A stretch of DNA of 43,192 bases from Duganella sp. (GTDB taxonomy: Bacteria > Pseudomonadota > Gammaproteobacteria > Burkholderiales > Burkholderiaceae_D): the NCBI GenBank assembly GCA_026225475.1, contig JAMFSU010000124.1, positions 1 through 43,192 of the forward strand, written 5' to 3'. Positions within the stretch are counted from its first letter, which is position 1. Every line of letters begins with the position of its first letter. Made by a program: the position numbers and the translations under genes. The notes beneath the pieces were generated by a model. That model made no database searches, was not told the origin of the DNA, and saw only the letters and a program-made list of their open reading frames with translations. Positions 8,706 through 17,379 of the stretch are shown piece after piece.

Positions 8706-10040
8706 CTAAGCTTTGTAGAAACGCTTGGCGCGGTCGGCAGCGCGGTCAATCGCCTGCTGGACGGTTTTGGTACCGCTGGCAGCTTCGGCCACCATGTCAA
8801 CCACGACATAGTCGGCCATACAGGCCGCCGATGCCTGTCCCAGTGGCCCTTCGTGCCCATGGTCGATCATCAGCGCCGCCGAATCGCGATACACCGTGGC
8901 CTTCGGGTCAGCGGTCCAGATCGGATTTTTTTCGTAAGCCTTGAGCGACTGGCTGACATAACCGATGGATGCTTCCATCCATGGGTTGTATTGATCCGGC
9001 TCGAACATGAATTGCACGAAAGCCTTGGCCGCATTAGGAAACTTGGTGTGCTTGAAGATCATCATCTGGGTGATCTGCATCAGCTCGGTTGGTTTGCCGG
9101 CGGGGCCGATCGGGAAATGGGCGTGCTGGGTATCCTTGGCCATTTCCTGCAGCTTGGGATCTGGCGAATTCTTGGCCGCGTAATACACCGAGATGCCATT
9201 GGCAGTCATGCTGATCTGGCCGTCGAGATAAGCCTTGTTGTTCGACGGATCTTGCCAGGACAGCGTGCCGGGGATGAAGGTGGCATATAACTGTTTGGCG
9301 TATTCGAGCGCCGCGCGGGTTTCCGGCGAATTGATGGCAACTGCGCCTTTCTTGTCGACCAGCTTGCCGCCATGCGACCACAACAGCCAGTGCGCCCAGT
9401 TGTTGGCATCGCCGACCGCCTTGCCGAGCGCAAAGCCGACCGGCGTATTCTTGGCCTTGAGCGCCTGGCACATCTTGAGAAAGCCCGCAGTGTCCTTCGG
9501 TACTGCATCGAAGCCGGCAGCCTTCAACTGGCTTTCGCGGTAGACCAGGGCGTTGCCGACCACACCAACTGGCAGGGCAATCCACTTGCCATCCTTGGTG
9601 CCGTATTTGCGGCAGACGTCATACCAGCCACCCAGGCGGCTGCCCAGCGAGGTTGCCAGGTCGGTCAGGTCGATCAGCTTGGTCGGATATTGCTGTGGAT
9701 CGTCAAACCAGCTCATGACGATATCAGGGCCGCTGCCGACATTGGCTGCTACCGCTGCTTTTGGACGCAGATCTTCCCAGCCTTCGCTGTCGGTACGCAC
9801 CGCGACGCCGGTCAATGCAGTGAATTTCTTGACGTTGGCATTCCACAAGTCTTCGTCGCCCTGGACGAAGCGCTTCCAGCGCAACACGCGTAGGGTCGCG
9901 CCTTTTTCAATATCGAACTTCAAACCGGCGCCGCTGGCGGTCGGCGCGGCGGGTGCCGCAAATGCCGTGGTGGTCACGGTCGATGCTGCAGCGACGGAAG
10001 CGCTCGCTGCTAAAAAATCACGTCTGGTCAGCTTTGTCAT
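8706..10040 (-). CDS. Sugar ABC transporter periplasmic binding protein (family 1), Tat-exported
   Basis: This is the extracytoplasmic solute receptor of the CUT1 importer, 444 aa, typical for SBP family 1. The N-terminus carries a twin-arginine motif, TRRDFLA (Arg 6-7), an Ala-rich apolar stretch and an A-F-A|A cleavage region near residue 28, so export as a folded protein by Tat is likely. The mature part has the expected alternation of Trp/Gly-rich segments. It lies between the ATPase gene (95-base gap) and the permeases, in the same direction. The ligand is unknown; the co-transcribed dehydratase and dehydrogenase favour a sugar or aldonic acid. Confidence 0.93.
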   Translation of the reverse strand: MTKLTRRDFLAASASVAAASTVTTTAFAAPAAPTASGAGLKFDIEKGATLRVLRWKRFVQGDEDLWNANVKKFTALTGVAVRTDSEGWEDLRPKAAVAANVGSGPDIVMSWFDDPQQYPTKLIDLTDLATSLGSRLGGWYDVCRKYGTKDGKWIALPVGVVGNALVYRESQLKAAGFDAVPKDTAGFLKMCQALKAKNTPVGFALGKAVGDANNWAHWLLWSHGGKLVDKKGAVAINSPETRAALEYAKQLYATFIPGTLSWQDPSNNKAYLDGQISMTANGISVYYAAKNSPDPKLQEMAKDTQHAHFPIGPAGKPTELMQITQMMIFKHTKFPNAAKAFVQFMFEPDQYNPWMEASIGYVSQSLKAYEKNPIWTADPKATVYRDSAALMIDHGHEGPLGQASAACMADYVVVDMVAEAASGTKTVQQAIDRAADRAKRFYKA

Positions 10041-10135
10041 GTCTCCTACTCCTTCTGGATGAAAGTGAATGGACCCGCATATGGTTGCGTTTTTGTTTTA
10101 GTGCTACAGGGACTGCATGAAACTCGCTCCGTGGT

Positions 10136-11224
10136 TCAGGTAAGCGCCAGCGTATTGCCGCTGGCGGCATCGAACAGATGGGTGTTGTGATGTTCCGGCA
10201 CCAACGTGATGGTGTCGCCAGCACTGAAGTTGTGCCGTTCGCGGAAAATCGAGGTCAGACTGGTGTCGCAGAAACGCACATAGACTTCGGTGTCGGCCCC
10301 GGTCGGTTCCACCACCACCACCTTGGTAGCAATGCCGCTGCCAGCCGGACCAATACTCAAGTGCTCAGGCCGCACGCCATACACCACGCGTTGACCATCG
10401 ACGCCATCAAGGCCGCGTTGCGCATAGGGCGCTGGCAGACGCGCACCGTCGCTGAATTCAACTTCGGCAGCGGTGCCATTGCGCCGCAAAGTGGCAGGGA
10501 TGAAGTTCATCGCTGGCGAACCGATGAAGCCAGCCACGAAGATATTGGCCGGACGATCATACAATTCCAATGGCCGGCCGCGCTGTTCGACCAGGCCATC
10601 GCGCATGACCACGATCTGGTCAGCCATGGTCATGGCTTCGATCTGGTCATGCGTGACATAGACCGAGGTGGTCCGCAGGCGCTGATGCAATTCCTTGATT
10701 TCAGTACGCATCTGCACGCGCAGCTTGGCATCGAGATTCGACAGCGGTTCATCGAACAGAAATACTTGCGGATCACGCACAATCGCGCGGCCCATCGCCA
10801 CACGCTGGCGCTGGCCGCCCGACAGTTGGCGCGGATAGCGTCCCAGCAGCTGTGTCAGGCCGAGGATTTCAGCGGCTTTCTTGACCTGTTGCTGGACGAA
10901 GGATTTTTCCTTCTTGGCCAGCATCAGCGAAAACGCCATATTGTCATTGACCGTCATGTGCGGGTACAGCGCATAGTTCTGAAACACCATGGCGATATCG
11001 CGATCCTTGGGCTGGACCTTGTTGACCACGGTGCCGCCGATGGAAATTTCACCCTCGCTGATTTCTTCCAGACCGGCCAGCATGCGCAACAGGGTCGACT
11101 TGCCGCAGCCGGATGGACCCACCAGCACGGCGAATTGACCGTCTTCAATGTCGATGTCGACGCCGCGAATGACCTGCGTGCTGCCGAACTGCTTTTTGAT
11201 ACCGCGAATCTGAACTGATGCCAT
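10136..11224 (-). CDS. Sugar ABC transporter ATPase (MalK/UgpC type)
   Basis: This is the nucleotide-binding subunit of the CUT1 importer, 362 aa from the chosen start. Walker A is GPSGCGKST (about 37-45), the Q-loop lies in [12 protein letters not shown], the signature is LSGGQRQR, Walker B is [12 protein letters not shown] and the switch His is in [11 protein letters not shown]-terminal TOBE/MalK regulatory domain follows from about residue 235. The open frame extends 44 codons further upstream, but the ATG at 11224 has GAGGAGCAAGGC directly in front and begins the conserved [11 protein letters not shown] sequence, so I used that start. It belongs to the leftward operon, between the hydroxyacid dehydrogenase and the binding protein. 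Confidence 0.95.
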   Translation of the reverse strand: MASVQIRGIKKQFGSTQVIRGVDIDIEDGQFAVLVGPSGCGKSTLLRMLAGLEEISEGEISIGGTVVNKVQPKDRDIAMVFQNYALYPHMTVNDNMAFSLMLAKKEKSFVQQQVKKAAEILGLTQLLGRYPRQLSGGQRQRVAMGRAIVRDPQVFLFDEPLSNLDAKLRVQMRTEIKELHQRLRTTSVYVTHDQIEAMTMADQIVVMRDGLVEQRGRPLELYDRPANIFVAGFIGSPAMNFIPATLRRNGTAAEVEFSDGARLPAPYAQRGLDGVDGQRVVYGVRPEHLSIGPAGSGIATKVVVVEPTGADTEVYVRFCDTSLTSIFRERHNFSAGDTITLVPEHHNTHLFDAASGNTLALT

Positions 11225-11327
11225 GCCTTGCTCCTCGTTTCTTTCCTCGTTTGTCTCTGCGATCAACCGGGTGATGGTTTTCGCACTTTGTCGTTCTGAT
11301 GCTGTGCCGCGCTTGCTTATTGCGTTG

Positions 11328-12284
11328 TTATTTTTTATTGCCGGCGACCACGACATACGAAGGGCGTCCGCTGCGGTCCCAGTCGATCAGATTCTGCGCT
11401 GCCTTGCGTCGCAATTCACGTGCTGCAACTTCGGAATAGAAGGCCGCGTGCGGCGATAAAAGCACACGTTTGTGCTGAACAATGGCGGCGCTTGTGGCTG
11501 GTGGTTCAACCGGCAGCACATCCAGTCCGGCACCCTTGAGCGGGCCGTCGAGTGCCTTGAGCAGGTCATCGATATTGACCAGTCCACCGCGTGCCGAGTT
11601 GACCAAAAAGCTGCCGGGCTGCATCAGGTTCAGTACCGAAGCATCGATCATGCCGCGTGTTTCATCGTTGAGCGGCGTATGCAGCGACACCACATGGGCT
11701 TGTTGGAACAATTCTTCCTTGCCGACCCGTTCCACATAGGCAGGAAAGTCGCCGTCGATGATATGCGGGTCATAGGCGATGACGCGCTTGAACAGATTGC
11801 GGCTGATATGCGCCATGCGTTTGCCGATACGGCCCAGGCCAATAATGCCGATGGTCATATCGGAGGCGCGTTGAATCTGGCCGGCGCTGGTGTAATGCCA
11901 GAGCCCGGCCTTCACATCACGGTCATAGCCGGTGATGTTGCGGATCAGGTCCAATGTCATCGCCAGTGCGTGGGTAGCGACTTCGCCGACGCCATAGTCG
12001 GGCGAATTGGCGACCCAAACACCATGGTGCTGCGCATCTTCGGTATTGATGGTGTCGAAACCGGCACCGTAGCGACTGGCGATGCGAATCTCGGGACAGG
12101 CCGCGAAGACCTTGGCGTTGACTGGTGCATATTGCACCAGCAAGCCCTGGCAACCTTGCGCGGCCTGGATGACCTCGTCTTCGGTGCGGCATTGCGCCGT
12201 CACCACTTCGACACCGGCCGCGCGATACAAGGCCAGTTCCAGTTCGACATCGGGAAAATCGTAATCGGTAATCAAAATCTTCAT
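11328..12284 (-). CDS. D-2-hydroxyacid dehydrogenase, CtBP-like
   Basis: This 318-aa protein is an NAD(P)-dependent D-isomer 2-hydroxyacid dehydrogenase, with C-terminal-binding-protein (CtBP) style sequence. The Rossmann motif is IGLGRIGKR (about residues 150-158). The catalytic triad is recognisable as Arg in NSARGGLV, Glu in DVLPVEPP and His in LSPHAAFYS. It likely interconverts a 2-keto acid and a D-2-hydroxy acid in the cytoplasm. Its place between the sugar-acid dehydratase and the ABC importer suggests it handles an intermediate or oxidised substrate of the same pathway. The exact substrate cannot be assigned. Confidence 0.9.
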   Translation of the reverse strand: MKILITDYDFPDVELELALYRAAGVEVVTAQCRTEDEVIQAAQGCQGLLVQYAPVNAKVFAACPEIRIASRYGAGFDTINTEDAQHHGVWVANSPDYGVGEVATHALAMTLDLIRNITGYDRDVKAGLWHYTSAGQIQRASDMTIGIIGLGRIGKRMAHISRNLFKRVIAYDPHIIDGDFPAYVERVGKEELFQQAHVVSLHTPLNDETRGMIDASVLNLMQPGSFLVNSARGGLVNIDDLLKALDGPLKGAGLDVLPVEPPATSAAIVQHKRVLLSPHAAFYSEVAARELRRKAAQNLIDWDRSGRPSYVVVAGNKK

Positions 12285-12451
12285 TGCGTCATGTCTCCGT
12301 GACAGCCGACGACGGTTCGTTGTCTCATGCGTTCACATCATCGTCAGCAAACTTGCTGCGCGTGCGCGAATCCGCCATCGGCCTTGTTGATTGAAATGAT
12401 TAAAGTGCTGTTGTCGTGCGTACTCCTGATTGCGGTTGCTAGCGTGCGATG

Positions 12452-14179
12452 TTAATGGTTGTCCTTGGGAATGCCTGCGCCACTCTTGCCGACCAGGAAA
12501 TCGAGGTCGGCGCCGAGATTGGCCTGCTGCACATGATCGACATACAACTTGACCCAGCCGCGCTCGCTCGGCGGCTTGGGTGCCTGCCAGGCAGCGCGGC
12601 GGTGCGCCAGTTCCTCATCGCTGACATGCAGATGCAGCTTGCGGGCGGCAACATCGAGTTCGACCATGTCGCCGTTTTGCACCAGCGCCAGCGGACCGCC
12701 AGCCGCCGCTTCCGGCGTTACATGCAACACCACGGTGCCGTAAGCGGTGCCGCTCATGCGCGCATCGGATACCCGCACCATGTCGGTAATGCCCTTGCGC
12801 AGCACCTTGGGCGGCAGCGGCATATTGCCGGCTTCGGCCATGCCGGGATAGCCTTTCGGGCCACAATTCTTGAGTACCAATACGCAATGTTCATCGACAT
12901 CGAGTGCTTCGTCGTCGATGCGACGGTGCAGGTCATCGCTGTTTTCAAACACCACGGCGCGGCCGGTATGCTTGAGCAGGGCCGGTGTTGCTGCCGAGGG
13001 TTTGATGACAGCACCGTCCGGACACAGATTGCCGTGCAGAACGGCAATGCCGGCCGCCGCTTTGAACGGCGCGTCGAACGCGTGGATGACATCGCGATTC
13101 CAGTTTGGCGCTTCTTTGCAGTTTTCCCACAGCGTCAGGCCATTGGCCGACAGCGCACTCTTGTCGATCACGCTGTCGAGTTCGCGGATCACCGCAGGCA
13201 AGCCGCCGGCGTAATAAAAATCTTCCATCAGGTATTTGCCCGACGGTTGCAGATTGAGCAGGCAGGGTAGATGCTGGCCAATCTGATCCCAGTCTGCCAG
13301 CGTCAGCTTGACACCAATACGCCCGGCGACTGCCAGCAAATGGATCACCGCATTGGTCGAGCCGCCGATGGCGGCATTGACGCGGATGGCATTTTCGAAG
13401 GCGGCGCGGGTGAGGATCTTGGACATGATCAAGTCTTCCTTGACCATCTCGACAATGCGCCGTCCCGAGTTGCGGGCCAGCACATTGCGGCGCGCATCGA
13501 CCGCCGGAATGGCGGCATTGCCTGGCAGGCTCATGCCCAATGCTTCGACCATGCTGGCCATGGTGGAGGCGGTACCCATGGTCATGCAATGACCGTGCGA
13601 ACGGTGCATGCAGCTCTCGGCTTCGAAAAATTCTTCCTGGGTCATGTGACCACCGCGGACTTCTTCCGACATCTGCCACACACCGGTGCCGGAACCGAGT
13701 TCAGCACCGCGATATTTGCCATTGAGCATGGGGCCGCCGGAGATGCCAATGGTGGGCAGGTCGACCGAGGATGCGCCCATCAATAAGGCTGGCGTGGTCT
13801 TATCGCAGCCCATCAGCAGCACCACGCCATCGAGCGGATTGGCGCGGATCGATTCTTCCACATCCATGCTGGCCAGATTGCGAAACAACATGGCGGTTGG
13901 CCGCATTAAGGTTTCGCCGAGCGACATGACCGGAAACTCCAACGGAAAACCACCGGCTTCCCAGATGCCGATCTTGACCTGTTCGGCCAGGGTGCGGAAG
14001 TGCGAATTACAGGGCGTCAATTCTGAATAGGTGTTGCAAATGCCAATGACCGGACGGCCGTCGAACTGATCATGCGGAATGCCGCGGTTCTTGACCCAGG
14101 AACGGTAAATGAACCCGTCGCGGTCTTGCCGGCCAAACCAGGCCTGGCTGCGGCGTGTGAACTTTTTGCTGTCGCTCAT
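12452..14179 (-). CDS. IlvD/Edd-family sugar-acid dehydratase (arabonate/xylonate dehydratase-like)
   Basis: This 575-aa protein belongs to the iron-sulfur IlvD/Edd dehydratase family. Length and sequence style fit the pentonate/hexonate branch (L-arabonate or D-xylonate dehydratase, near 579 aa) better than biosynthetic IlvD. Likely [2Fe-2S] ligands are Cys57 (ELTPCNS), Cys125 (MGCDKTTPA) and Cys198 (SHGHCMTMG), and Lys127 could be the carbamylated Mg-binding lysine. It would convert an aldonic acid to its 2-keto-3-deoxy form. It is the first gene of the leftward operon; AAGGAAAG lies about seven bases before the ATG. No 2-keto-3-deoxy-acid aldolase or dehydratase is present in the window, so the pathway must be completed elsewhere. 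Confidence 0.92.
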   Translation of the reverse strand: MSDSKKFTRRSQAWFGRQDRDGFIYRSWVKNRGIPHDQFDGRPVIGICNTYSELTPCNSHFRTLAEQVKIGIWEAGGFPLEFPVMSLGETLMRPTAMLFRNLASMDVEESIRANPLDGVVLLMGCDKTTPALLMGASSVDLPTIGISGGPMLNGKYRGAELGSGTGVWQMSEEVRGGHMTQEEFFEAESCMHRSHGHCMTMGTASTMASMVEALGMSLPGNAAIPAVDARRNVLARNSGRRIVEMVKEDLIMSKILTRAAFENAIRVNAAIGGSTNAVIHLLAVAGRIGVKLTLADWDQIGQHLPCLLNLQPSGKYLMEDFYYAGGLPAVIRELDSVIDKSALSANGLTLWENCKEAPNWNRDVIHAFDAPFKAAAGIAVLHGNLCPDGAVIKPSAATPALLKHTGRAVVFENSDDLHRRIDDEALDVDEHCVLVLKNCGPKGYPGMAEAGNMPLPPKVLRKGITDMVRVSDARMSGTAYGTVVLHVTPEAAAGGPLALVQNGDMVELDVAARKLHLHVSDEELAHRRAAWQAPKPPSERGWVKLYVDHVQQANLGADLDFLVGKSGAGIPKDNH

Positions 14180-14582
14180 ATGCGTTCTTTCCTTGATGGT
14201 CCGGCGGTGCCGATCTTGCTGTCGATATCGGATGGCTAGCGAAAGAAGCGGCGACCAATATTGCTTTGATCAAAGAAATAGCGGGAGAAATCCATCAAAT
14301 GATATGCGAGCATGAAGTCGCCCGCACGAACCAGAGAGAGGCGTCTGCTGGCTGCCACAACGGCAGCGTGGCGCAATGCTGACGCCGGCCGGCTGGTCGT
14401 GATCGATGCCGGCGCAAGAATGCACCGCTGCTGGTTTGATAAGTATTTCAATCCCTGTCTCCCTGACGACCTGCGTGTTGCTTGCTTGCGGGCGGGCCGG
14501 TGGCAGTATCTGCTCTGTTGGCCGCTTGGATAGTCTGAAAATATGTGAGCGAGTCTATTTCAGCATTTACGATTTGGTCAAG

Positions 14583-14593
14583 TGGTAATACCA
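14583..14593. promoter_or_regulatory. FadR-type GntR operator 1 (TGGTAATACCA)
   Basis: This is a perfect TGGT-N3-ACCA palindrome, the established half-site pattern for FadR-subfamily GntR regulators. It directly abuts a possible minus-strand -35 (TTGACC at 14576-14581), a position suited to repressing the dehydratase-ABC operon. The regulator encoded at 15986-16828 is the natural candidate. Confidence 0.65.
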
Positions 14594-14742
14594 GATTTGT
14601 CATCATACGGCTTGTCGCATCGGCATCTATGCCAGCTTTTTCCCATGATGCCCAATGCTGCGCTGCGGCGTGGATGAATTATTTTCGTCTATCGTTTTGT
14701 TCCTTGACAGTGATCCGTCTGATGTGAAATTCTTTTCCTATT

Positions 14743-14760
14743 TGGTCTGACCACCAGACC
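14743..14760. promoter_or_regulatory. FadR-type GntR operator 2 (TGGTCTGACCA)
   Basis: TGGTCTGACCA at 14743-14753 matches the FadR/LldR/PdhR class consensus TGGT-N3-ACCA. A second, overlapping palindrome, GGTCTG-N5-CAGACC, spans 14744-14760. It lies about 50 bases before the Ldh-family start codon and downstream of a TTGACA at 14704-14709, as expected for a repressor site. Confidence 0.7.
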
Positions 14761-14808
14761 TGTTGCTGTAACGAAAATGTTGGCAAAACAAATGAAAGGA
14801 TGTCGTTG

Positions 14809-15885
14809 ATGGTTGCACCAACTGCTACACCAGAACGTTTTTCTGCGCGTGCTCTCCAGCAGTTTTCCAGCGCGCTATTGCAGCAGGCAGGACTACCGCG
14901 TGCGCCTGCAGAGGCAGTTGCCAGCACCCTGGTCGACGGCGATTTGCTCGGCCATGATACGCATGGTCTGGCGCTGCTGGCCCCGTATGTCAAGGAAATT
15001 GAAAACGGCACCATGACGCTCAGCGGTGCGCCGCAAGTGGTGTCTGACCGACCTGCTGCCTTGGTCTGGGATGGCCGGCGCTTGCCCGGTCCATGGTTGG
15101 TGCATCAAGGTATCGATGCCTTGATGCCGCGGGCCCGCGAACTTGGCACGGCCTCGCTGGCGATCCATCACAGCCATCACATTGCCTGTCTGGCAGCCTA
15201 TTTGTTGCGTGCCACCGAAGCCGGGTTCCTGATGCTGCTGTCGAGCTCCGATCCGGCAGTGCAGAGCGTGGCACCGTTCGGCGGCACCAAGGCAGTCTTT
15301 ACGCCGAATCCGATTGCGGCCGGCATCCCGACTTCCGGTACGCCGTTCCTGGTCGATATATCGGCGTCGATCACCACCAACGGCATGAGCGCACGCCTGC
15401 ACAAGGCCGGGCAGCAGTTTGAAGAAGCATGGATGCTCGACGCCGATGGCAACGCCAGCCGCGATCCGGCGGTGCTGGCCAGTGATCCACCGGGGACGAT
15501 TTTGCCGCTGGGCGGTTTGTCGGCCGGGCATAAAGGCTTTGGGCTGGCGGTGTTGATCGAGGCCTTGACCGCTGGCCTGTCGGGCTTTGGTCGCGCCGAT
15601 CCGGCCGCCGGGTGGGGCGCTACCGTGTTCATGAGTTTGTATGACCCGGCAGCATTTGGTGGCGAGGCGGCGTTCAAGCGGCAGATGGATTACATCGGCG
15701 AGGCTTGTCGCAGCAATCCGCCGCGTCCGGGTGTAGCGCAGGTTCGCATGCCAGGCGATCGCGGCATGGCGCGCCGGGCTGAGCAACTGCAGCGCGGCGT
15801 GGCCTTGTATCCGACCATTGCACCGGCCTTGCGGACGGTGGCTCAGCAATATGGCCTGACGTTTCCCGCAGTGTTGAGCGACTGA
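14809..15885 (+). CDS. Ldh-family (malate/L-lactate-type) dehydrogenase
   Basis: This protein belongs to the LDH2/MDH2 oxidoreductase family (YlbC/YiaK/ComC type), which uses an unusual non-Rossmann NAD(P) fold to oxidise 2-hydroxy acids or reduce keto acids and imines. It is 358 aa from the chosen start. The family hallmark GHDTHGL, with the catalytic His, is near residues 49-55; the region PNPIAAGIPT and the Gly-rich SAGHKGFGLAVL motif are present. The frame permits an ATG at 14800, but GAAAGGA (14794-14800) is spaced eight bases from the ATG at 14809, so the latter is preferred. It forms a unit with the GntR gene 100 bases downstream and faces the dehydratase operon across the shared operators. 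Confidence 0.88.
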   Translation: MVAPTATPERFSARALQQFSSALLQQAGLPRAPAEAVASTLVDGDLLGHDTHGLALLAPYVKEIENGTMTLSGAPQVVSDRPAALVWDGRRLPGPWLVHQGIDALMPRARELGTASLAIHHSHHIACLAAYLLRATEAGFLMLLSSSDPAVQSVAPFGGTKAVFTPNPIAAGIPTSGTPFLVDISASITTNGMSARLHKAGQQFEEAWMLDADGNASRDPAVLASDPPGTILPLGGLSAGHKGFGLAVLIEALTAGLSGFGRADPAAGWGATVFMSLYDPAAFGGEAAFKRQMDYIGEACRSNPPRPGVAQVRMPGDRGMARRAEQLQRGVALYPTIAPALRTVAQQYGLTFPAVLSD

Positions 15886-15937
15886 TGCGGAGCTGACGCC
15901 GTGCCGCCATCGTCGCTTACGGTGGCGGCGGCTGCGC

Positions 15938-15943
15938 TACAAT
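15938..15943 (+). promoter_or_regulatory. Possible -10 element of the GntR gene (TACAAT)
   Basis: TACAAT sits 43 bases before the start codon. A weak -35-like CTTACG lies 16 bases upstream, within a small inverted repeat (GCCGCCA...TGGCGGC) that follows the Ldh gene. This would let the regulator be made independently of the Ldh gene. Confidence 0.35.
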
Positions 15944-15985
15944 CCGACGCTTGTCCTCTTAGAGAATGTTGATCGGAATCCCGTT

Positions 15986-16828
15986 ATGCCCATTGAAGCG
16001 ATCGAACCCCAGCGCCTGTACCGTCAGATCAGCGATCAATTGCGCAAGCTGATTATCGATGGTGAATTTCCGGTCGGTTCGCGCTTGCCATCAGAACGCG
16101 ATCTGTCGCTGCAACTTGGCGTGAGCCGACCATCGTTGCGCGAAGCCTTGATTGCGCTGGAAGTCGAAGGTTATATCGAAGTACACATGGGGTCGGGCAT
16201 TTACGTTTGTCCGCTATCGCCACAGTCGAGCGCGGACGGCGAGATCGATTTATCGACTGAAGAAGGCCCGCTGGAATTGATCCGTGCGCGCGCCATGCTG
16301 GAAGGCGAGGTCGCTTATGCGGCTGCCAAGCACGGCAAGAAAGCGCAGATCGATGCCATCGCTGCGGCCTTGCAGCAAATGATTGAACACACCAATGCCG
16401 GGTCCAATCCGCTGGAGGCAGACCGCCTGTTTCATATCCGCGTGGCCGAGGCGACCGGCAATAGCGTGCTGGTGGGTCTGGTGACGCAATTATTTGATGC
16501 GCGTCTGGGGCCGCTGTTCAAACGTTTGCACAGCCATTTCGATACAGTGGAGGTGTGGAAGGATGCCATCAATGAGCATGCCCGCGTCATGAAGGCGTTG
16601 CGCGCAGGCGATCCAGAGTTGGCGCGTGCAGCGATGCGGCGTCACATGGATATTGCCTTCAAACGCTATAGCGCCAGTCTGGTCGGTCAGGGCGGTCTGG
16701 TACCAAAGAAAACAGCGCCGCTCAAGCTGGCCAAGGCAGCCAAGAGCAAGACCGCCACGCTCAAGGCCAAGCCGCAGAAAATTGCGCCAGTACCAGCCAG
16801 AAAATCTGCGACGACCAAACGCGCCTAG
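15986..16828 (+). CDS. GntR/FadR-family transcriptional regulator (sugar-acid regulon)
   Basis: This 280-aa protein has an N-terminal winged helix of the GntR family (about residues 8-75, with LPSERDLSLQLGVSRPSLREAL as its helix-turn-helix region, then GSGIYV in the wing). An FCD ligand domain covers about 90-235, with the metal-binding pattern of FadR-subfamily proteins (Asp/His residues in DRLFHIRVAEATGN and EHARV/RRHMD). The last 45 residues form a Lys/Ala/Pro-rich tail that is unusual for the family and could add non-specific DNA binding. It probably represses the divergent dehydratase-ABC operon and the Ldh gene through the two TGGT-N3-ACCA sites, released by a sugar acid. Its stop codon overlaps that of the opposing lipoprotein gene at CTAG. 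Confidence 0.92.
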   Translation: MPIEAIEPQRLYRQISDQLRKLIIDGEFPVGSRLPSERDLSLQLGVSRPSLREALIALEVEGYIEVHMGSGIYVCPLSPQSSADGEIDLSTEEGPLELIRARAMLEGEVAYAAAKHGKKAQIDAIAAALQQMIEHTNAGSNPLEADRLFHIRVAEATGNSVLVGLVTQLFDARLGPLFKRLHSHFDTVEVWKDAINEHARVMKALRAGDPELARAAMRRHMDIAFKRYSASLVGQGGLVPKKTAPLKLAKAAKSKTATLKAKPQKIAPVPARKSATTKRA

Positions 16829-17379
16829 TTGAAATAGGCGCGCGCCATCTCGAAGCGCGGCGCGAAGTAGGGATTGTCGAGGCGCGAAATATGCACCTTG
16901 CCATTGGTCGCCGGCGCATGCACGAAGCGGCCATCGCCGATATAGATGCCGACATGTGAAAACGACCGGTGCTCGGTATTGAAGAACACCAGGTCGCCGG
17001 CGCGCAACTGGCTACGATCGATCTGACGGCCCTTGCGCGCAAGATCGGCGGCACTGCCGGTCAGTTTCAGACCCGCAGCATGGTTGAAAATATACGTCAC
17101 CATGCCACTGCAATCGAGTCCGGCAGCAGGATTTTTGCCGCCGAAGCGATAGCCGGTATCGATCAGGCCGAGCGCATAGATGGCCACTTCACTGCCTTTT
17201 TCAGCACCCGGTGCGACTGCTTGCGCGGGCACCGCGATTGCTGGCGCGTTACTCTCGGGCAGCCGCTCCGGCGCCGTGCCGCACGCCGCCAGGCAGGCGG
17301 CGAGGCAGCAGGCAAGCCATGCCGTGGAGGTCGGCAGCAAACGGCGCACTTGACGATGCACGCTCAGCACCTTGATCAA
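16825..17379 (-). CDS. NlpC/P60-family lipoprotein peptidoglycan hydrolase
   Basis: This 184-aa protein has a lipoprotein signal ending in a lipobox LAAC (Cys about residue 33) and a C-terminal NlpC/P60 cysteine peptidase domain. The catalytic Cys lies in LDCSGMV (about residue 89), and the His in SHVGIYIG (about 141); VHAP follows. Such enzymes cleave D-glutamyl-diaminopimelate bonds in peptidoglycan from the outer membrane side. The start used is a TTG that overlaps the argD stop (TTGA), implying coupling; GTG codons a few residues in are alternatives. It converges with the GntR gene, the two stop codons sharing CTAG. The tail is short, so the last family His/polar residue is probably the HAP region. 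Confidence 0.87.
   Translation of the reverse strand: MIKVLSVHRQVRRLLPTSTAWLACCLAACLAACGTAPERLPESNAPAIAVPAQAVAPGAEKGSEVAIYALGLIDTGYRFGGKNPAAGLDCSGMVTYIFNHAAGLKLTGSAADLARKGRQIDRSQLRAGDLVFFNTEHRSFSHVGIYIGDGRFVHAPATNGKVHISRLDNPYFAPRFEMARAYFN

Larger units (their letters stand above)
14180..14808. other. Divergent control region between the dehydratase operon and the Ldh/GntR unit
   Basis: No gene is supported here. The region holds two FadR-type palindromes (14583-14593 and 14743-14753). On the minus strand TTGACC (14576-14581) with TAGACT 18 bases on (14552-14557) could be a promoter for the dehydratase operon, which would give a leader of about 370 bases. On the plus strand TTGACA (14704-14709) could be a -35 for the Ldh gene, but no convincing -10 follows at standard spacing. 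Nothing else is seen between 14180 and 14550. Confidence 0.6.

Noticed and set aside
10178..11218. 346-aa plus-strand open frame
   Set aside because: It is antisense to the sugar ABC ATPase and is His/Gln-rich in the manner of GC-driven shadow frames.
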